Shown: one piece after another, positions 16,247-24,916 of the stretch
Numbering within the stretch: position 1 is the first letter of the stretch
Layout of the letters: every line of letters begins with the position of its first letter
Assembly: GCA_947165485.1 (NCBI GenBank)
Contig: CAMVAP010000018.1
Span: forward strand, 1-56,547
Length of the DNA stretch: 56,547 bases
Direction: 5' to 3'
Source: an uncultured Prevotellaceae bacterium
GTDB lineage: Bacteria > Bacteroidota > Bacteroidia > Bacteroidales > Muribaculaceae
Notes under the pieces: model-generated
What the model was told of the DNA's origin: nothing
The model's database searches: none
What the model saw: the letters and a program-made list of their open reading frames with translations, nothing else
Translations under genes and position numbers: made by a program

Positions 16247-16660
16247 ATGTACACTATTTTTGCAATTCTGATTATGATCGCATCGATTCTGTTGATCGGT
16301 GTTATCCTTATTCAAAAATCTAAAGGTGGCGGCCTTGCTGCCAACGTGAACAACTACAACCAGTTCATGGGTGTTCGCAAGACCACCGATTTTGTTGAAA
16401 AAGCGACTTGGGGTCTGGCTTTATTCATCTGCGTGCTGAGTATTGCTTCGGCTTTTGTTACCGCTCCCAGCATTGTTGAAGGCGCTCCCCAAATCAAGAA
16501 GTTACCCACCAGCGAGACGCAGGCGCCTAACTTCGGAACACAGACCGAGCAGGCTCAGCCGGCTGCAGCCAAGACTACTACCAAGACTGCTACTACCAAG
16601 GTCACCGTCCCTGCCAAGGGCGAGGAAACCAAGGAAGCCCCTGCCAAGGAGGGTAAGTAA
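16247..16660 (+). CDS. secG: Preprotein translocase subunit SecG
   Basis: 137 aa. SecG is the small accessory subunit of the SecYEG channel. Two helices are visible (about 3-21 and 51-70), joined by the family signature ILIQKSKGGGLAANV and the NNYNQFMGVRKTTDFVEKAT loop. The tail after residue 80 is Thr/Ala/Lys-rich and low in complexity, an extension common in Bacteroidetes SecG. It follows the TPR-like gene by six bases and ends at a structured terminator. Confidence 0.95.
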   Translation: MYTIFAILIMIASILLIGVILIQKSKGGGLAANVNNYNQFMGVRKTTDFVEKATWGLALFICVLSIASAFVTAPSIVEGAPQIKKLPTSETQAPNFGTQTEQAQPAAAKTTTKTATTKVTVPAKGEETKEAPAKEGK

Positions 16661-16694
16661 TCAACAATCGCATCTACAACCCAACTTTTCAAAG

Positions 16695-16751
16695 GATGCG
16701 GTATGTCGTGTCCGCATCACAGCGGAACAAGACATACCGTATCTTTTTTTT
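16695..16751 (+). terminator. Branched terminator after secG
   Basis: GATGCGGTATGTC (16695-16707) pairs with GACATACCGTATC (16731-16743) with one mismatch, followed by eight T. The loop carries a second perfect hairpin, TCCGC-atcaca-GCGGA, so the terminator has a stacked two-stem shape. Confidence 0.85.
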
Positions 16752-16767
16752 AGTCACCCCACACACT

Positions 16768-17739
16768 ATGAAGATGACATTATTATATATAATACTGGCA
16801 ACCATCATGACAGCATGTGGCAGCATGGGCAACACCTCCACTTCAAGCAACGACACAACAGCTACCACTACCCAGGAGGGCAATCATTGGGCCGCATTTG
16901 ATGGCGAGGCCGCATTGGCCTTCACTCGGCAACAATGTGAATTTGGCCCTCGAGTGCCGGCCACACCTGCTCACGCCAAGTGCGCCGAGTGGCTCACTGC
17001 CACCCTTGCTGAAAGCTGCGACACCGTAATGGTGCAGACTGGAACTGTCCAGACCGCCAAATCCGGACAGTTGGGCATCAAGAACATCATCGGCATCATC
17101 AATCCCGAGGCCAGCCAGCGATTGTTGCTAATGGCCCACTGGGACACACGACCCTGGGCCGATAACGACCCCGACCCCGATAACCACAACAAACCCGTCA
17201 TGGGAGCCAACGACGGTGCCAGCGGGGTGGCTGTGTTGCTGCAACTGGCACGCCAACTCAAGGCCGAGGGCACCACGCTGGGCGTGGACATCGTGCTGGT
17301 CGATGTTGAGGACATGGGCGAGAATGACAACGAGGAGTCATGGGGACTGGGCACGCAGTACTGGACCTCACATCCCCATGTGGCAGGCTACAAGCCGCTG
17401 TTCGGCATCCTACTCGACATGGTGGGTTCCAGCAACGCCACCTTCACCCGTGAGTACTTCTCGATGCAGTATGCTAGTGGCTTTGTTGACCTGGTGTGGA
17501 AAAACGCTGCCGGCAGTCATTTCATCAATGCCCAGGGCGGTGCCATTACCGACGACCACGTCTTTGTCAACCGTGCCGGCATCCCTTGCGTCGATATCAT
17601 CGACATGCGCAGCGACAGCGACACGGGCTTCTGCCCCGAGTGGCACACCGTGCATGACACCATGGACGCCATCGACCCCGCCACACTCGCCGAGGTCGGC
17701 CAGACCCTGCTCAACGTCATCGCCTCCCTCGAGCAGTAA
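16768..17739 (+). CDS. M28-family lipoprotein, glutaminyl-peptide cyclotransferase-like
   Basis: 323 aa from the ATG at 16768; the upstream extension runs through the secG terminator. The lipobox is TAC (Cys17), so the protein is lipid-anchored outside the cytosol. AHWDTRPWAD (about 123-132), GANDGASG (146-153) and DVEDMGE (179-185) are the zinc-binding blocks of M28 enzymes in the arrangement of the Bacteroidetes glutaminyl cyclases. The late HTVHDTMD supplies a histidine ligand. Such cyclases convert N-terminal glutamine of exported proteins to pyroglutamate after signal cleavage. An aminopeptidase role is the alternative. Confidence 0.82.
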   Translation: MKMTLLYIILATIMTACGSMGNTSTSSNDTTATTTQEGNHWAAFDGEAALAFTRQQCEFGPRVPATPAHAKCAEWLTATLAESCDTVMVQTGTVQTAKSGQLGIKNIIGIINPEASQRLLLMAHWDTRPWADNDPDPDNHNKPVMGANDGASGVAVLLQLARQLKAEGTTLGVDIVLVDVEDMGENDNEESWGLGTQYWTSHPHVAGYKPLFGILLDMVGSSNATFTREYFSMQYASGFVDLVWKNAAGSHFINAQGGAITDDHVFVNRAGIPCVDIIDMRSDSDTGFCPEWHTVHDTMDAIDPATLAEVGQTLLNVIASLEQ

Positions 17740-17821
17740 CCCCTAATCCTGGACCGAGAGATTCAATCATGCGATATTTCCTGTTCATGTTTTTTTATAA
17801 CTCATATTAACTGATTTGGAT

Positions 17822-19120
17822 ATGACAAGAGATCCTGACAAACTATGGGCAGGGTTTGCACTAATGCCCTACTGCGTGTTTGGAACCGGTATTAGCCTTC
17901 TCGTTCTGCCCCTCGGGTGGAATAGGGCGAACATGGAGTGGCGGGTCTCGTTCGTTGTCATCGCGCTGCTGTCGTTTTACGGGCTCTACAAAGCCGTCAG
18001 ATTCTTGGTCGGGGAGACCGCCGATGAGGTCGAATTTGACAAAAAAAAGGCGAGTCACCACATTGATTTGCACATCAGAAAAATCAAAAAACTGATAGCC
18101 GCGAAAGTGCTGATTTCCTGCATGTTTGTCGGCAATTTTGTCCTCTTGTATTTCTGGTATCAGCAAGGCGACCCGGACGCGCCGATGGTGGACGCGTCGT
18201 TGACGATATGGATAGAGTTCATAGCAATACTTGTCTTGTTCTTCGTGCTGGCTTACGCAATGGACAAAATCGACAAGGAATTCGAGAAACTCGTGCCCTT
18301 GCCCAAGGATACCGACGATGACGACGATGAGTTCAGATTAGACAAAAAAAAGGTGCGTCACTACATGGAGTTGCTCAAGTCCTTCAGCCGCAATGCCATT
18401 CAGATCTCATTGGTGGGAAACGGTAACGTCCCATTGACTGCCGGTTGCTCCAAATTAGGCGGGCGCCCTGATGTTGCCGATGATTTCCAATGGCCACATG
18501 ACAAGAGCGGCTACCCCCTGTCGTTGCTGCTGCAAATAGATTGTGCTGAACTCGCGTCCCTCGACCGCGAGGGTTTATTGCCCACGAGCGGACACCTGTA
18601 TTTCTTCTACGAACTCAGCGAGATGAGACGGGACGGCAAGAAGAACAGTGTCCGAGTCATTTATAACGACAAGCCTTCATCACAACTGCATCCACTCGAT
18701 TATCCTGAGAATCTCGGCAAACATTACCAGTTAAAGGAATGCCGCTTGCAATTTTCCCAAAAAACGAGTTTCCCGTGTCTTGAAGAAGTTGGCCACTTGA
18801 CACATAAGCGAGTCAAAACCAAAGATAATATTGAATTAGCAGAGGCATCTGACCGATTGGAGGAGAAATACTGTCCTGAGAGTGAAGGCATCGGTAATAT
18901 GCTCGGTTATGCCTTCCTCATTGAGAAGCCCATTGTCAAAGACCTGTCTGATCATGTGCTCCTGTTGCAACTCGATTCCAGCGAGTATTGGGAAGAGGAT
19001 GACAAGACGCCTCACGAACTGCAGTTCGGCAACGGCGGCTGCATTTACTTCTACATCAAGCGTGAAGACCTGTTGGCACGACGCTTTGACAGCATAACAT
19101 TTGCCCTGCAATGCTTTTAA
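17822..19120 (+). CDS. Four-helix membrane protein fused to a YwqG-like (DUF1963) domain
   Basis: 432 aa from the ATG at 17822. The N-terminal 160 residues contain four transmembrane helices in two pairs (about 8-28, 36-57, 91-112 and 127-147), separated by a charged cytosolic loop. After a very acidic linker (DTDDDDDEF) comes a domain with CSKLGGRPDVADDFQWP, PLSLLLQIDCAEL and GHLYFFYEL, which is the YwqG/DUF1963 signature. YwqG proteins are usually soluble and of unknown function; the membrane extension is unusual. Standing alone between a peptidase-like gene and prolyl oligopeptidase. Confidence 0.8.
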   Translation: MTRDPDKLWAGFALMPYCVFGTGISLLVLPLGWNRANMEWRVSFVVIALLSFYGLYKAVRFLVGETADEVEFDKKKASHHIDLHIRKIKKLIAAKVLISCMFVGNFVLLYFWYQQGDPDAPMVDASLTIWIEFIAILVLFFVLAYAMDKIDKEFEKLVPLPKDTDDDDDEFRLDKKKVRHYMELLKSFSRNAIQISLVGNGNVPLTAGCSKLGGRPDVADDFQWPHDKSGYPLSLLLQIDCAELASLDREGLLPTSGHLYFFYELSEMRRDGKKNSVRVIYNDKPSSQLHPLDYPENLGKHYQLKECRLQFSQKTSFPCLEEVGHLTHKRVKTKDNIELAEASDRLEEKYCPESEGIGNMLGYAFLIEKPIVKDLSDHVLLLQLDSSEYWEEDDKTPHELQFGNGGCIYFYIKREDLLARRFDSITFALQCF

Positions 19121-19187
19121 TCCATTATTGCACCGATATGACAATCCAATCAACCAATAACCATAAACAGTAAATAATAATCAAACA

Positions 19188-21308
19188 ATGAGAAAAGAAA
19201 GGATTCTACTCATGAGCAGTGCATTGATTGCAGCGTCGGCCCTCACGACGCAAGCTCGCATCAACTATCCCGACACGCGCCGCGTGAACACCGTCGATAA
19301 CTACTTCGGCACCCAGGTGCCTGACCCTTACCGCTGGCTGGAGGATGACCGCAGCGCCGAGACCGAGGCCTGGGTCAACGCCCAGAACAAGGTGACCCAG
19401 AACTACCTGGCCAAGATTCCCTTCCGCAAGGATGTGAAGAAGCGCATCACCGAGCTGGCCAACTACGAGAAGATGTCGGCCCCCTTCAAGGTGAAGGACA
19501 AATTCTACTTCTACAAGAACAACGGCTTGCAGAACCAGAGCGTGCTCTACGAGTACAGTGCCGACGGCAACCACAAGATGGTGCTCGACCCCAACACGCT
19601 GAGCGATGACGGCACCGTGGCCCTGCAATCGCTCGACTTCTCCAACGACGGTCGCTACCTGGCCTATGTCATCACCCGCAACGGCAGTGACTGGAACGAG
19701 ATCTACGTCAAGGACCTCCAGGAGAACCGCGTGCTCGACGACCACATCGTGTGGGCCAAGTTTACCGATGCCCAGTGGCTGGGTGACGGCTTCTTCTACA
19801 GCGGCTATGATGCCCCCGAGGATGCCAAGTCGTCCAAGAACGAGTTCCAGAAGGTCTTTTACCACAAGCTGGGCACGCCTCAAAGCGAGGACTACGTTGA
19901 GTACCAGGACAAGAGCGAACCCCTGCACTTCCACCAGGTGAGCGTGAGCGACGACGAGCGCTACGTGTTCCTGTGGAAGAGCGATGCCGAGGGCAACGAT
20001 ATCTACGTCAAGGACCTCAAGGACCGCAATCCCCACTATGTGCAGCTCATCGGCGGCATGAAGTATGAGCGCGGCATCATCGGCGTGGACAATGGCAAGA
20101 TCTATGTCATGACCAACGAGAACGCCCCCAAGTGCAAGATTGTCACCTATGACGCCGAGCACCTGTCACCCACGACCTGTGCCGAATTCATCCCCGAGCA
20201 GGACGCGGTTCTTACCGGAGCACAGATGGCCGACCACAAGTTCATCCTCACCTATGATAAGGATGCTTCGAGTCATCCTTACCTGTACGGTGCCGACGGC
20301 AAGCTCATCCGCGAGATTCAGTTGCCCACCTTCGGCTCGGTAGGCTTCAGCAGCAAGAAGAATGCCAAGGAGGTATTCTACAGCTTCACCAGCTACACCT
20401 TCCCTGGTGCCATCTACAAGTATGACCTGGAGACGGGCAAGAGTGACCTGTTCTTCCAACCCAAGGTCAACCTCAAGAGTGATGACTACGTGACTGAGCA
20501 GGTGTTCTTCAACAGCAAGGACGGTGCCCGCATCCCCATGTTCCTCGTCTACAAGAAAGGCTTGAAGCGCGACGGTCAGCGTCCCACCTTCCTCTACGGT
20601 TATGGCGGCTTCAACGTGAGTCTGAACCCTGCCTTCACCTACACCCGCACGCTGTTTGCCATGCTCGACTGTGGCGGCATCTGCGCCTACGTCAACCTGC
20701 GTGGCGGTGGCGAGTATGGCGAGGAGTGGCACCAAGCCGGCACCAAGATGAACAAGCAGAACGTGTTCGACGACTTCATTGCCGCCGCCGAGTGGCTCAT
20801 CGAGAACAAGTATACCTGCCCCAAAAAGCTCGCCTGCAACGGTGCAAGTAATGGCGGTCTGCTCGTCGGTGCCGTGGTTAACCAGCGCCCCGACCTGTTT
20901 GCAGCAGCCGTGCCCCAGGTGGGCGTGATGGACATGTTGCGCTACCACCAGTTCACCATCGGCTGGAACTGGGCCCCCGACTATGGCCGCAGCGACGACA
21001 GCCCCGAGATGTTCAACTACCTGCGCAACTACTCACCCCTGCACAACGTCAAGAACGACGGCACCCCCTACCCCGCCATTCTGGTAACCACTGGCGACCA
21101 TGACGACCGCGTCGTGCCCGCCCACAGCTTCAAGTATGCTGCCGAGCTGCAGCACTGTAACACTGGTGACCAGCCCAAGCTCATCCGCATCGACAGCAAG
21201 GCAGGTCACGGTCACAGCAAGCCCATCAGCAAGATCATCGACGAGTACACCGACATCCAGTCCTTCATCATGTACAACCTGGGGGTCAAGTACAAGTATA
21301 AAAAGTAA
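19188..21308 (+). CDS. Prolyl oligopeptidase (S9A family), exported
   Basis: 706 aa, the family's usual length plus a signal peptide (about residues 1-23, ending TTQARI). It cleaves short peptides after proline. The seven-bladed propeller occupies roughly residues 80-420. The catalytic domain is formed by the N-terminal strand and residues from about 425. The nucleophile is Ser554 in GASNGG. The acid is in GDHDDRVVP (about 636-644), and His674 is in KAGHGHSKP. The opening YPDTRRVNTVDNYFGTQVPDPYRWLED is the classic S9A start. Periplasmic location is inferred from the signal. Confidence 0.95.
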   Translation: MRKERILLMSSALIAASALTTQARINYPDTRRVNTVDNYFGTQVPDPYRWLEDDRSAETEAWVNAQNKVTQNYLAKIPFRKDVKKRITELANYEKMSAPFKVKDKFYFYKNNGLQNQSVLYEYSADGNHKMVLDPNTLSDDGTVALQSLDFSNDGRYLAYVITRNGSDWNEIYVKDLQENRVLDDHIVWAKFTDAQWLGDGFFYSGYDAPEDAKSSKNEFQKVFYHKLGTPQSEDYVEYQDKSEPLHFHQVSVSDDERYVFLWKSDAEGNDIYVKDLKDRNPHYVQLIGGMKYERGIIGVDNGKIYVMTNENAPKCKIVTYDAEHLSPTTCAEFIPEQDAVLTGAQMADHKFILTYDKDASSHPYLYGADGKLIREIQLPTFGSVGFSSKKNAKEVFYSFTSYTFPGAIYKYDLETGKSDLFFQPKVNLKSDDYVTEQVFFNSKDGARIPMFLVYKKGLKRDGQRPTFLYGYGGFNVSLNPAFTYTRTLFAMLDCGGICAYVNLRGGGEYGEEWHQAGTKMNKQNVFDDFIAAAEWLIENKYTCPKKLACNGASNGGLLVGAVVNQRPDLFAAAVPQVGVMDMLRYHQFTIGWNWAPDYGRSDDSPEMFNYLRNYSPLHNVKNDGTPYPAILVTTGDHDDRVVPAHSFKYAAELQHCNTGDQPKLIRIDSKAGHGHSKPISKIIDEYTDIQSFIMYNLGVKYKYKK

Positions 21309-21332
21309 CCGGCCTGCACCGCTTTAATCACA

Positions 21333-21386
21333 CTGGAGGCTCTAGACGATCTGGACAAACTGGATAGTCTGGAGCCTCTGGATTTT
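21333..21386. repeat. Six nonamer repeats CTGGANNNN
   Basis: CTGGA or CTAGA starts at 21333, 21342, 21351, 21360, 21369 and 21378, exactly nine bases apart. The outer copies also pair (GAGGCTC with GAGCCTC). The array ends 13 bp before the -7 box of the next gene. Confidence 0.85.
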
Positions 21387-21398
21387 CAAGAAAAGTAG

Positions 21399-21406
21399 TA
21401 CCTTTG
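21399..21406 (+). promoter_or_regulatory. -7 box immediately before the uvrA-like gene
   Basis: Exact TACCTTTG. The ATG at 21412 lies only five bases after the box, at about the expected transcription start, so the messenger would be leaderless or nearly so. Confidence 0.6.
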
Positions 21407-21411
21407 TGGGC

Positions 21412-23673
21412 ATGAAAGGCGATACTATCATCATCAAGGGGGCACGCGAGAACAACCTCAAGGACGTCTCGCTGGAGATTCCCAAGCATCAGATCACGGT
21501 TTTCACGGGCGTTTCGGGCTCTGGCAAGAGTTCGCTCGTGCTCGACACCATCGCTGCCAAGTCGCGGCGGGAGTTGAACGACACGTTCCCGTCGTTTGTC
21601 CAGCAATACCTGCCCAAGTATGGCCGTCCCCACGTGGATGCCATCGAGAACCTGCCCATCGCCATCGTCATCGACCAGAAGAAGCCTGCCCAGAACTCCC
21701 GCTCGACCGTTGCGACCTACACCGACGTGGCCGCACTGTTGCGCTTGCTGTTCTCCAGGGTTGGGCAGCCCTTTGTGGGCTATGCCGAGTCCTTCAGCTT
21801 CAACCACCCCGAGGGCAGTTGTCCGCGCTGCTCGGGTCTGGGCGAGATACGCGAGCTGGACATCCACAAGCTCATCGACTTTGACAAGAGCCTCAACGAC
21901 GAGGACACGATACACTACATCGCCTTCGGCAAGGGTGGCTGGCGCTGGATACGTTATGCCCACAGCGGCCTGTTTGACCTGGACAAGAAGATCAAGGATT
22001 ACAGTCCCGAGGAGCTGGACCTGTTTCTCAACAGCCCGCAGATACGCCTCAAGAATCCGCCCGCCAACTGGCCCAAATCGGCCAAGTATGAGGGCATCAT
22101 CCCGCGCATGTACCGCAGCATCATCAACAGCGAGGAAGGCTTGCTGCACGCTGCGGTGCTGAATCCCATGCTCAACATGGGCGTGTGCCCCGACTGTCAC
22201 GGCACCCGCTTGAGTCCCCGTGTGCTCTCATGCAAGATCGAGGGCATCAACATCGCCGATGCCTGTGCCATGTCCATCACACGCCTCAACCAGTGGGTCA
22301 AGGCGCTCACGGCACCGCTGGCCGTTGACTTGAAGCAAGCCATCAGTGCCCGCCTCACGGCGCTTGAGGAAATCGGCTTGGGCTACCTGAGCCTGGACCG
22401 CGCTGTGGGAACCCTGTCGGGTGGCGAGGCGCAGCGCTGCAAGATCGCCAAGTACATCAACTCGTCGCTGGCCGACGTCCTCTACATCCTGGACGAGCCC
22501 AGCACGGGCCTGCATGACCACGACATCGAGAAGATGAAGCACTCGGTGAGGCGCCTGCGTGATGCGGGCAACACCGTCCTGCTCGTCGAGCACCACCGCG
22601 AGATGATTGGCCTGGCCGACCACATCGTTGATCTGGGACCCGGACCGGGCAGCGAGGGCGGACGCATCATCTTCGAGGGCAACTACCAGCAACTGCTGCA
22701 CAGCGGCACCAGCACGGGACAGATGCTGAGCCAGCATGGCGACTTCAAGGCACAGCCGCGCCAGGCCACCGAGACCTTCGCCCTGCGCCACGCGTCGCTG
22801 CACAACCTCAAGGACATCTCCATCGACCTGCCCATGGGCATCTTTGCCGCCGTGGCAGGTGTGGCAGGCTCGGGCAAGAGCTCGCTGATGGAATGCTTCC
22901 GCCGCGAGCATGGCGATGTGGTCTATATCAGCCAGCGTAACATCGGCGTGAGCCTGCGCTCCACGCCAGCCACCTATATGGACGTTGCACCCGACATACG
23001 CAAGCGTTTTGCCCGTGCCCACAAGATCAAGGAGCAATACTTCACCTTCAACGGCAAGGGAGGCTGCCCCGTATGTGGCGGCAAGGGCGTGGTCATCGCC
23101 GAGATGGCCTTCATGGACAACATCGAGACCACCTGCGAGGCCTGCCACGGCCTGCGCTACAGCCCCGAGGCACTCAATTACACCATCGACGGCATGAACA
23201 TCGCCCAGGTGATGGACCTCTCGGTGCGCCGTGCCAGCGAGTTCTTCAAGGGCACCGTCATCGAGGAGAAATTAAAGCCCATGATGGACGTAGGCCTGCA
23301 CTACCTGCACCTCAACCAGGCGCTGAGCACCCTATCGGGCGGCGAACTGCAACGCTTGAAGATGGCATCCTGCCTCAAGCAATACACCATGCCACTCGAC
23401 CAGGGCGGCCAGCGAGGCGTGTTTGTCATCGACGAGCCCACCGACGGCCTCCACCTCAAGGACGTGCGCCACCTCATCGACCTGTTCGAGCGGATGGTGG
23501 ACATGGGCAACACCGTCTATGTCATCGAGCACAACACCGACGTCATCAAGGCAGCCGACCACGTCATCGAACTCGGCCCCGGCGCCGGCGACCAGGGCGG
23601 CACCATCATCTACCAGGGCACCCCCCGCAACATGCTCACCACCCCCCACAGCGTCACCGCCCCCTACCTCTAA
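21412..23673 (+). CDS. Short UvrA paralogue (UvrA2-like ABC ATPase)
   Basis: 753 aa from the ATG at 21412; GTG at 21406 overlaps the promoter. Two ABC modules: Walker A GVSGSGKS (about 33) with LSGGE (about 336), and GVAGSGKS (about 482) with LSGGE (about 640), with DEPSTGLH and DEPTDGLH as the D-loop blocks. Three UvrA cysteine clusters remain: CPRCSGLG, CPDCHG and the CPVCGG...CEACHG finger. It is some 190 residues shorter than UvrA, and the UvrB-interaction and insertion region is reduced. Relatives are linked to tolerance of DNA-binding drugs rather than core excision repair (family knowledge). The last four codons are part of the inverted repeat at 23658. Confidence 0.88.
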   Translation: MKGDTIIIKGARENNLKDVSLEIPKHQITVFTGVSGSGKSSLVLDTIAAKSRRELNDTFPSFVQQYLPKYGRPHVDAIENLPIAIVIDQKKPAQNSRSTVATYTDVAALLRLLFSRVGQPFVGYAESFSFNHPEGSCPRCSGLGEIRELDIHKLIDFDKSLNDEDTIHYIAFGKGGWRWIRYAHSGLFDLDKKIKDYSPEELDLFLNSPQIRLKNPPANWPKSAKYEGIIPRMYRSIINSEEGLLHAAVLNPMLNMGVCPDCHGTRLSPRVLSCKIEGINIADACAMSITRLNQWVKALTAPLAVDLKQAISARLTALEEIGLGYLSLDRAVGTLSGGEAQRCKIAKYINSSLADVLYILDEPSTGLHDHDIEKMKHSVRRLRDAGNTVLLVEHHREMIGLADHIVDLGPGPGSEGGRIIFEGNYQQLLHSGTSTGQMLSQHGDFKAQPRQATETFALRHASLHNLKDISIDLPMGIFAAVAGVAGSGKSSLMECFRREHGDVVYISQRNIGVSLRSTPATYMDVAPDIRKRFARAHKIKEQYFTFNGKGGCPVCGGKGVVIAEMAFMDNIETTCEACHGLRYSPEALNYTIDGMNIAQVMDLSVRRASEFFKGTVIEEKLKPMMDVGLHYLHLNQALSTLSGGELQRLKMASCLKQYTMPLDQGGQRGVFVIDEPTDGLHLKDVRHLIDLFERMVDMGNTVYVIEHNTDVIKAADHVIELGPGAGDQGGTIIYQGTPRNMLTTPHSVTAPYL

Positions 23674-23702
23674 TCAAACAACCTCCTCTACTGGGCATCC
23701 GC
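23658..23702. repeat. Left copy of a perfect 45-bp inverted repeat
   Basis: These 45 bases, starting inside the fourth codon from the end of the uvrA-like gene, are repeated without a mismatch in opposite orientation at 27430-27474. Similarity continues inwards for another 50 bp with gaps, including CAAACAACCACAACAACC in both copies. The pair brackets the restriction-modification island. Confidence 0.97.
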
Positions 23703-23915
23703 TTCTTTTTTCAAACAACCACAACAACCCATACAACAACAAGAACAACCTTTTTTTTAGTGGGCTTCCGCGCTCCTTTTCTTTCAAACAACCATAACAA
23801 TATGGATAACAACGGGAACAACTTTTTTTAATTGGGCTTCCGCACTCCATTTCTTTCAAACAACCATAACAACTTGGACGACAACTGGGACAACGGCATC
23901 CGCCCCCGTTTAAGA
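23664..23915. repeat. Degenerate tandem repeats of about 70 bp
   Basis: After the uvrA-like stop, four blocks share CAAACAACCAYAACAA, then ACAAC-rGrACAAC, then a T-run and TGGGCWTCCGC. They start near 23664, 23711, 23791 and 23861. The composition is A/C-rich on this strand and nothing is coded. The rest of the gap up to 24036 (about 120 bp) shows no structure that I can recognise. Confidence 0.8.
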
Positions 23916-24036
23916 ACTACGGAATTCACGAATGATGCCAAAGCAACGGGTGGCATCAAATAATCTCCGTTGCCAAGGTGCTCAGCTGTTGTTTTTAAAT
24001 GCTACTTGTGTCTAGGGTTTCTTGTTATCAGATATA

Positions 24037-24912
24037 TCAGAACGGCAATTCATCAGCTTGGCTATCTTCACGCACTAGTCCGATAGGCTCATAATCCTGG
24101 CTTAACTTGATGTCTTTTATCTTTTCACGATACTCTTGGCGCTTACTAAAAGCCTCAAGTTCAAGCCTGCGATTACGACTCATCTCAGCATATTCTCTCT
24201 CGCGTTCGATGCCAAGAAAGCGTCTGTCCAATAAATTGGCTGCAATTCCTGTAGTCGAAGAGCCGGCAAATGGATCGAGGATCCAAGCATTGCTATGAGT
24301 TGCTGCCAGTATTATACGCACTAACAGGGCGAGAGGTTTTTGGGTTGGATGCTTCCCGCACGACTTTTCCCATGGCGCAATCGATGGGAGACGCCAGACA
24401 TCTGTCATTTGTTTACCCCCATTCAAATGCTTCATGATTTCGTAATTAAACAGATGTGGGCGTTTTGGGCACTTTCGAGCCCAAATGATAAATTCGGTGC
24501 TATAAGTGAAATAGCGGCATGAAATGTTGGGCGGTGGGTTGGTTTTAGCCCAAGTGATGACATTAAGGACTTTGAAACCAAGATCGGTTAAACCGTTAGC
24601 TACTGCAAATATATTGTGATATGTGCCACTTACCCATATTGTGCCATTGTCTTTCAACTTTTCTCTACAAAGGGCTATCCAATCGTGGTTGAATTCCCTA
24701 ATACTCTCAGTCGTTCCGCCCTTATCCCAATCGCCTTTATTCACACTCACTATTTTTCCTGCTTGGTAGCTGATTCCGTCATTAGATAAAAAATAAGGCG
24801 GGTCGGCAAATATCATGTCAAACTTGAAATCGAATTGCGGTAACAACTCGAAACAATCGCCATGCAACAAAGTGAAAGCACGGTCAGGAGATTTGAAGAA
24901 AGGCGTTATCAT
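24037..24912 (-). CDS. DpnA-like DNA adenine methyltransferase (second methylase of a GATC system)
   Basis: 291 aa. DPPY (about 37-40) comes before the SAM-binding block DPFAGSSTTG (about 215-224), which is the beta-class order of N6-adenine methyltransferases. GDWDKGG, FEFIIWARK-type and GKHPTQKPLALL blocks match the DpnA/MboC group. In the DpnII system, the DpnA enzyme also methylates single-stranded GATC and protects incoming DNA. It is the last gene of the operon, 4 bp behind the endonuclease. Markedly AT-richer than the flanking genes. Confidence 0.9.
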   Translation of the reverse strand: MITPFFKSPDRAFTLLHGDCFELLPQFDFKFDMIFADPPYFLSNDGISYQAGKIVSVNKGDWDKGGTTESIREFNHDWIALCREKLKDNGTIWVSGTYHNIFAVANGLTDLGFKVLNVITWAKTNPPPNISCRYFTYSTEFIIWARKCPKRPHLFNYEIMKHLNGGKQMTDVWRLPSIAPWEKSCGKHPTQKPLALLVRIILAATHSNAWILDPFAGSSTTGIAANLLDRRFLGIEREREYAEMSRNRRLELEAFSKRQEYREKIKDIKLSQDYEPIGLVREDSQADELPF

Positions 24913-24916
24913 ATCA

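Noticed and set aside
16255..16262. TATTTTTG promoter box
   Set aside because: It lies inside the secG coding sequence just after the start codon; probably chance.
19206..20162. Long open frame opposite prolyl oligopeptidase, as well as similar long antisense frames over mgtE, sufB, metK and others
   Set aside because: They mirror GC-rich codon use of the real genes, lack family motifs and have no promoter or start context.
23673..23831. Reading frames rich in Thr and Asn after the uvrA-like gene
   Set aside because: They are produced by the A/C-rich tandem repeat and have no start signal or conserved character.
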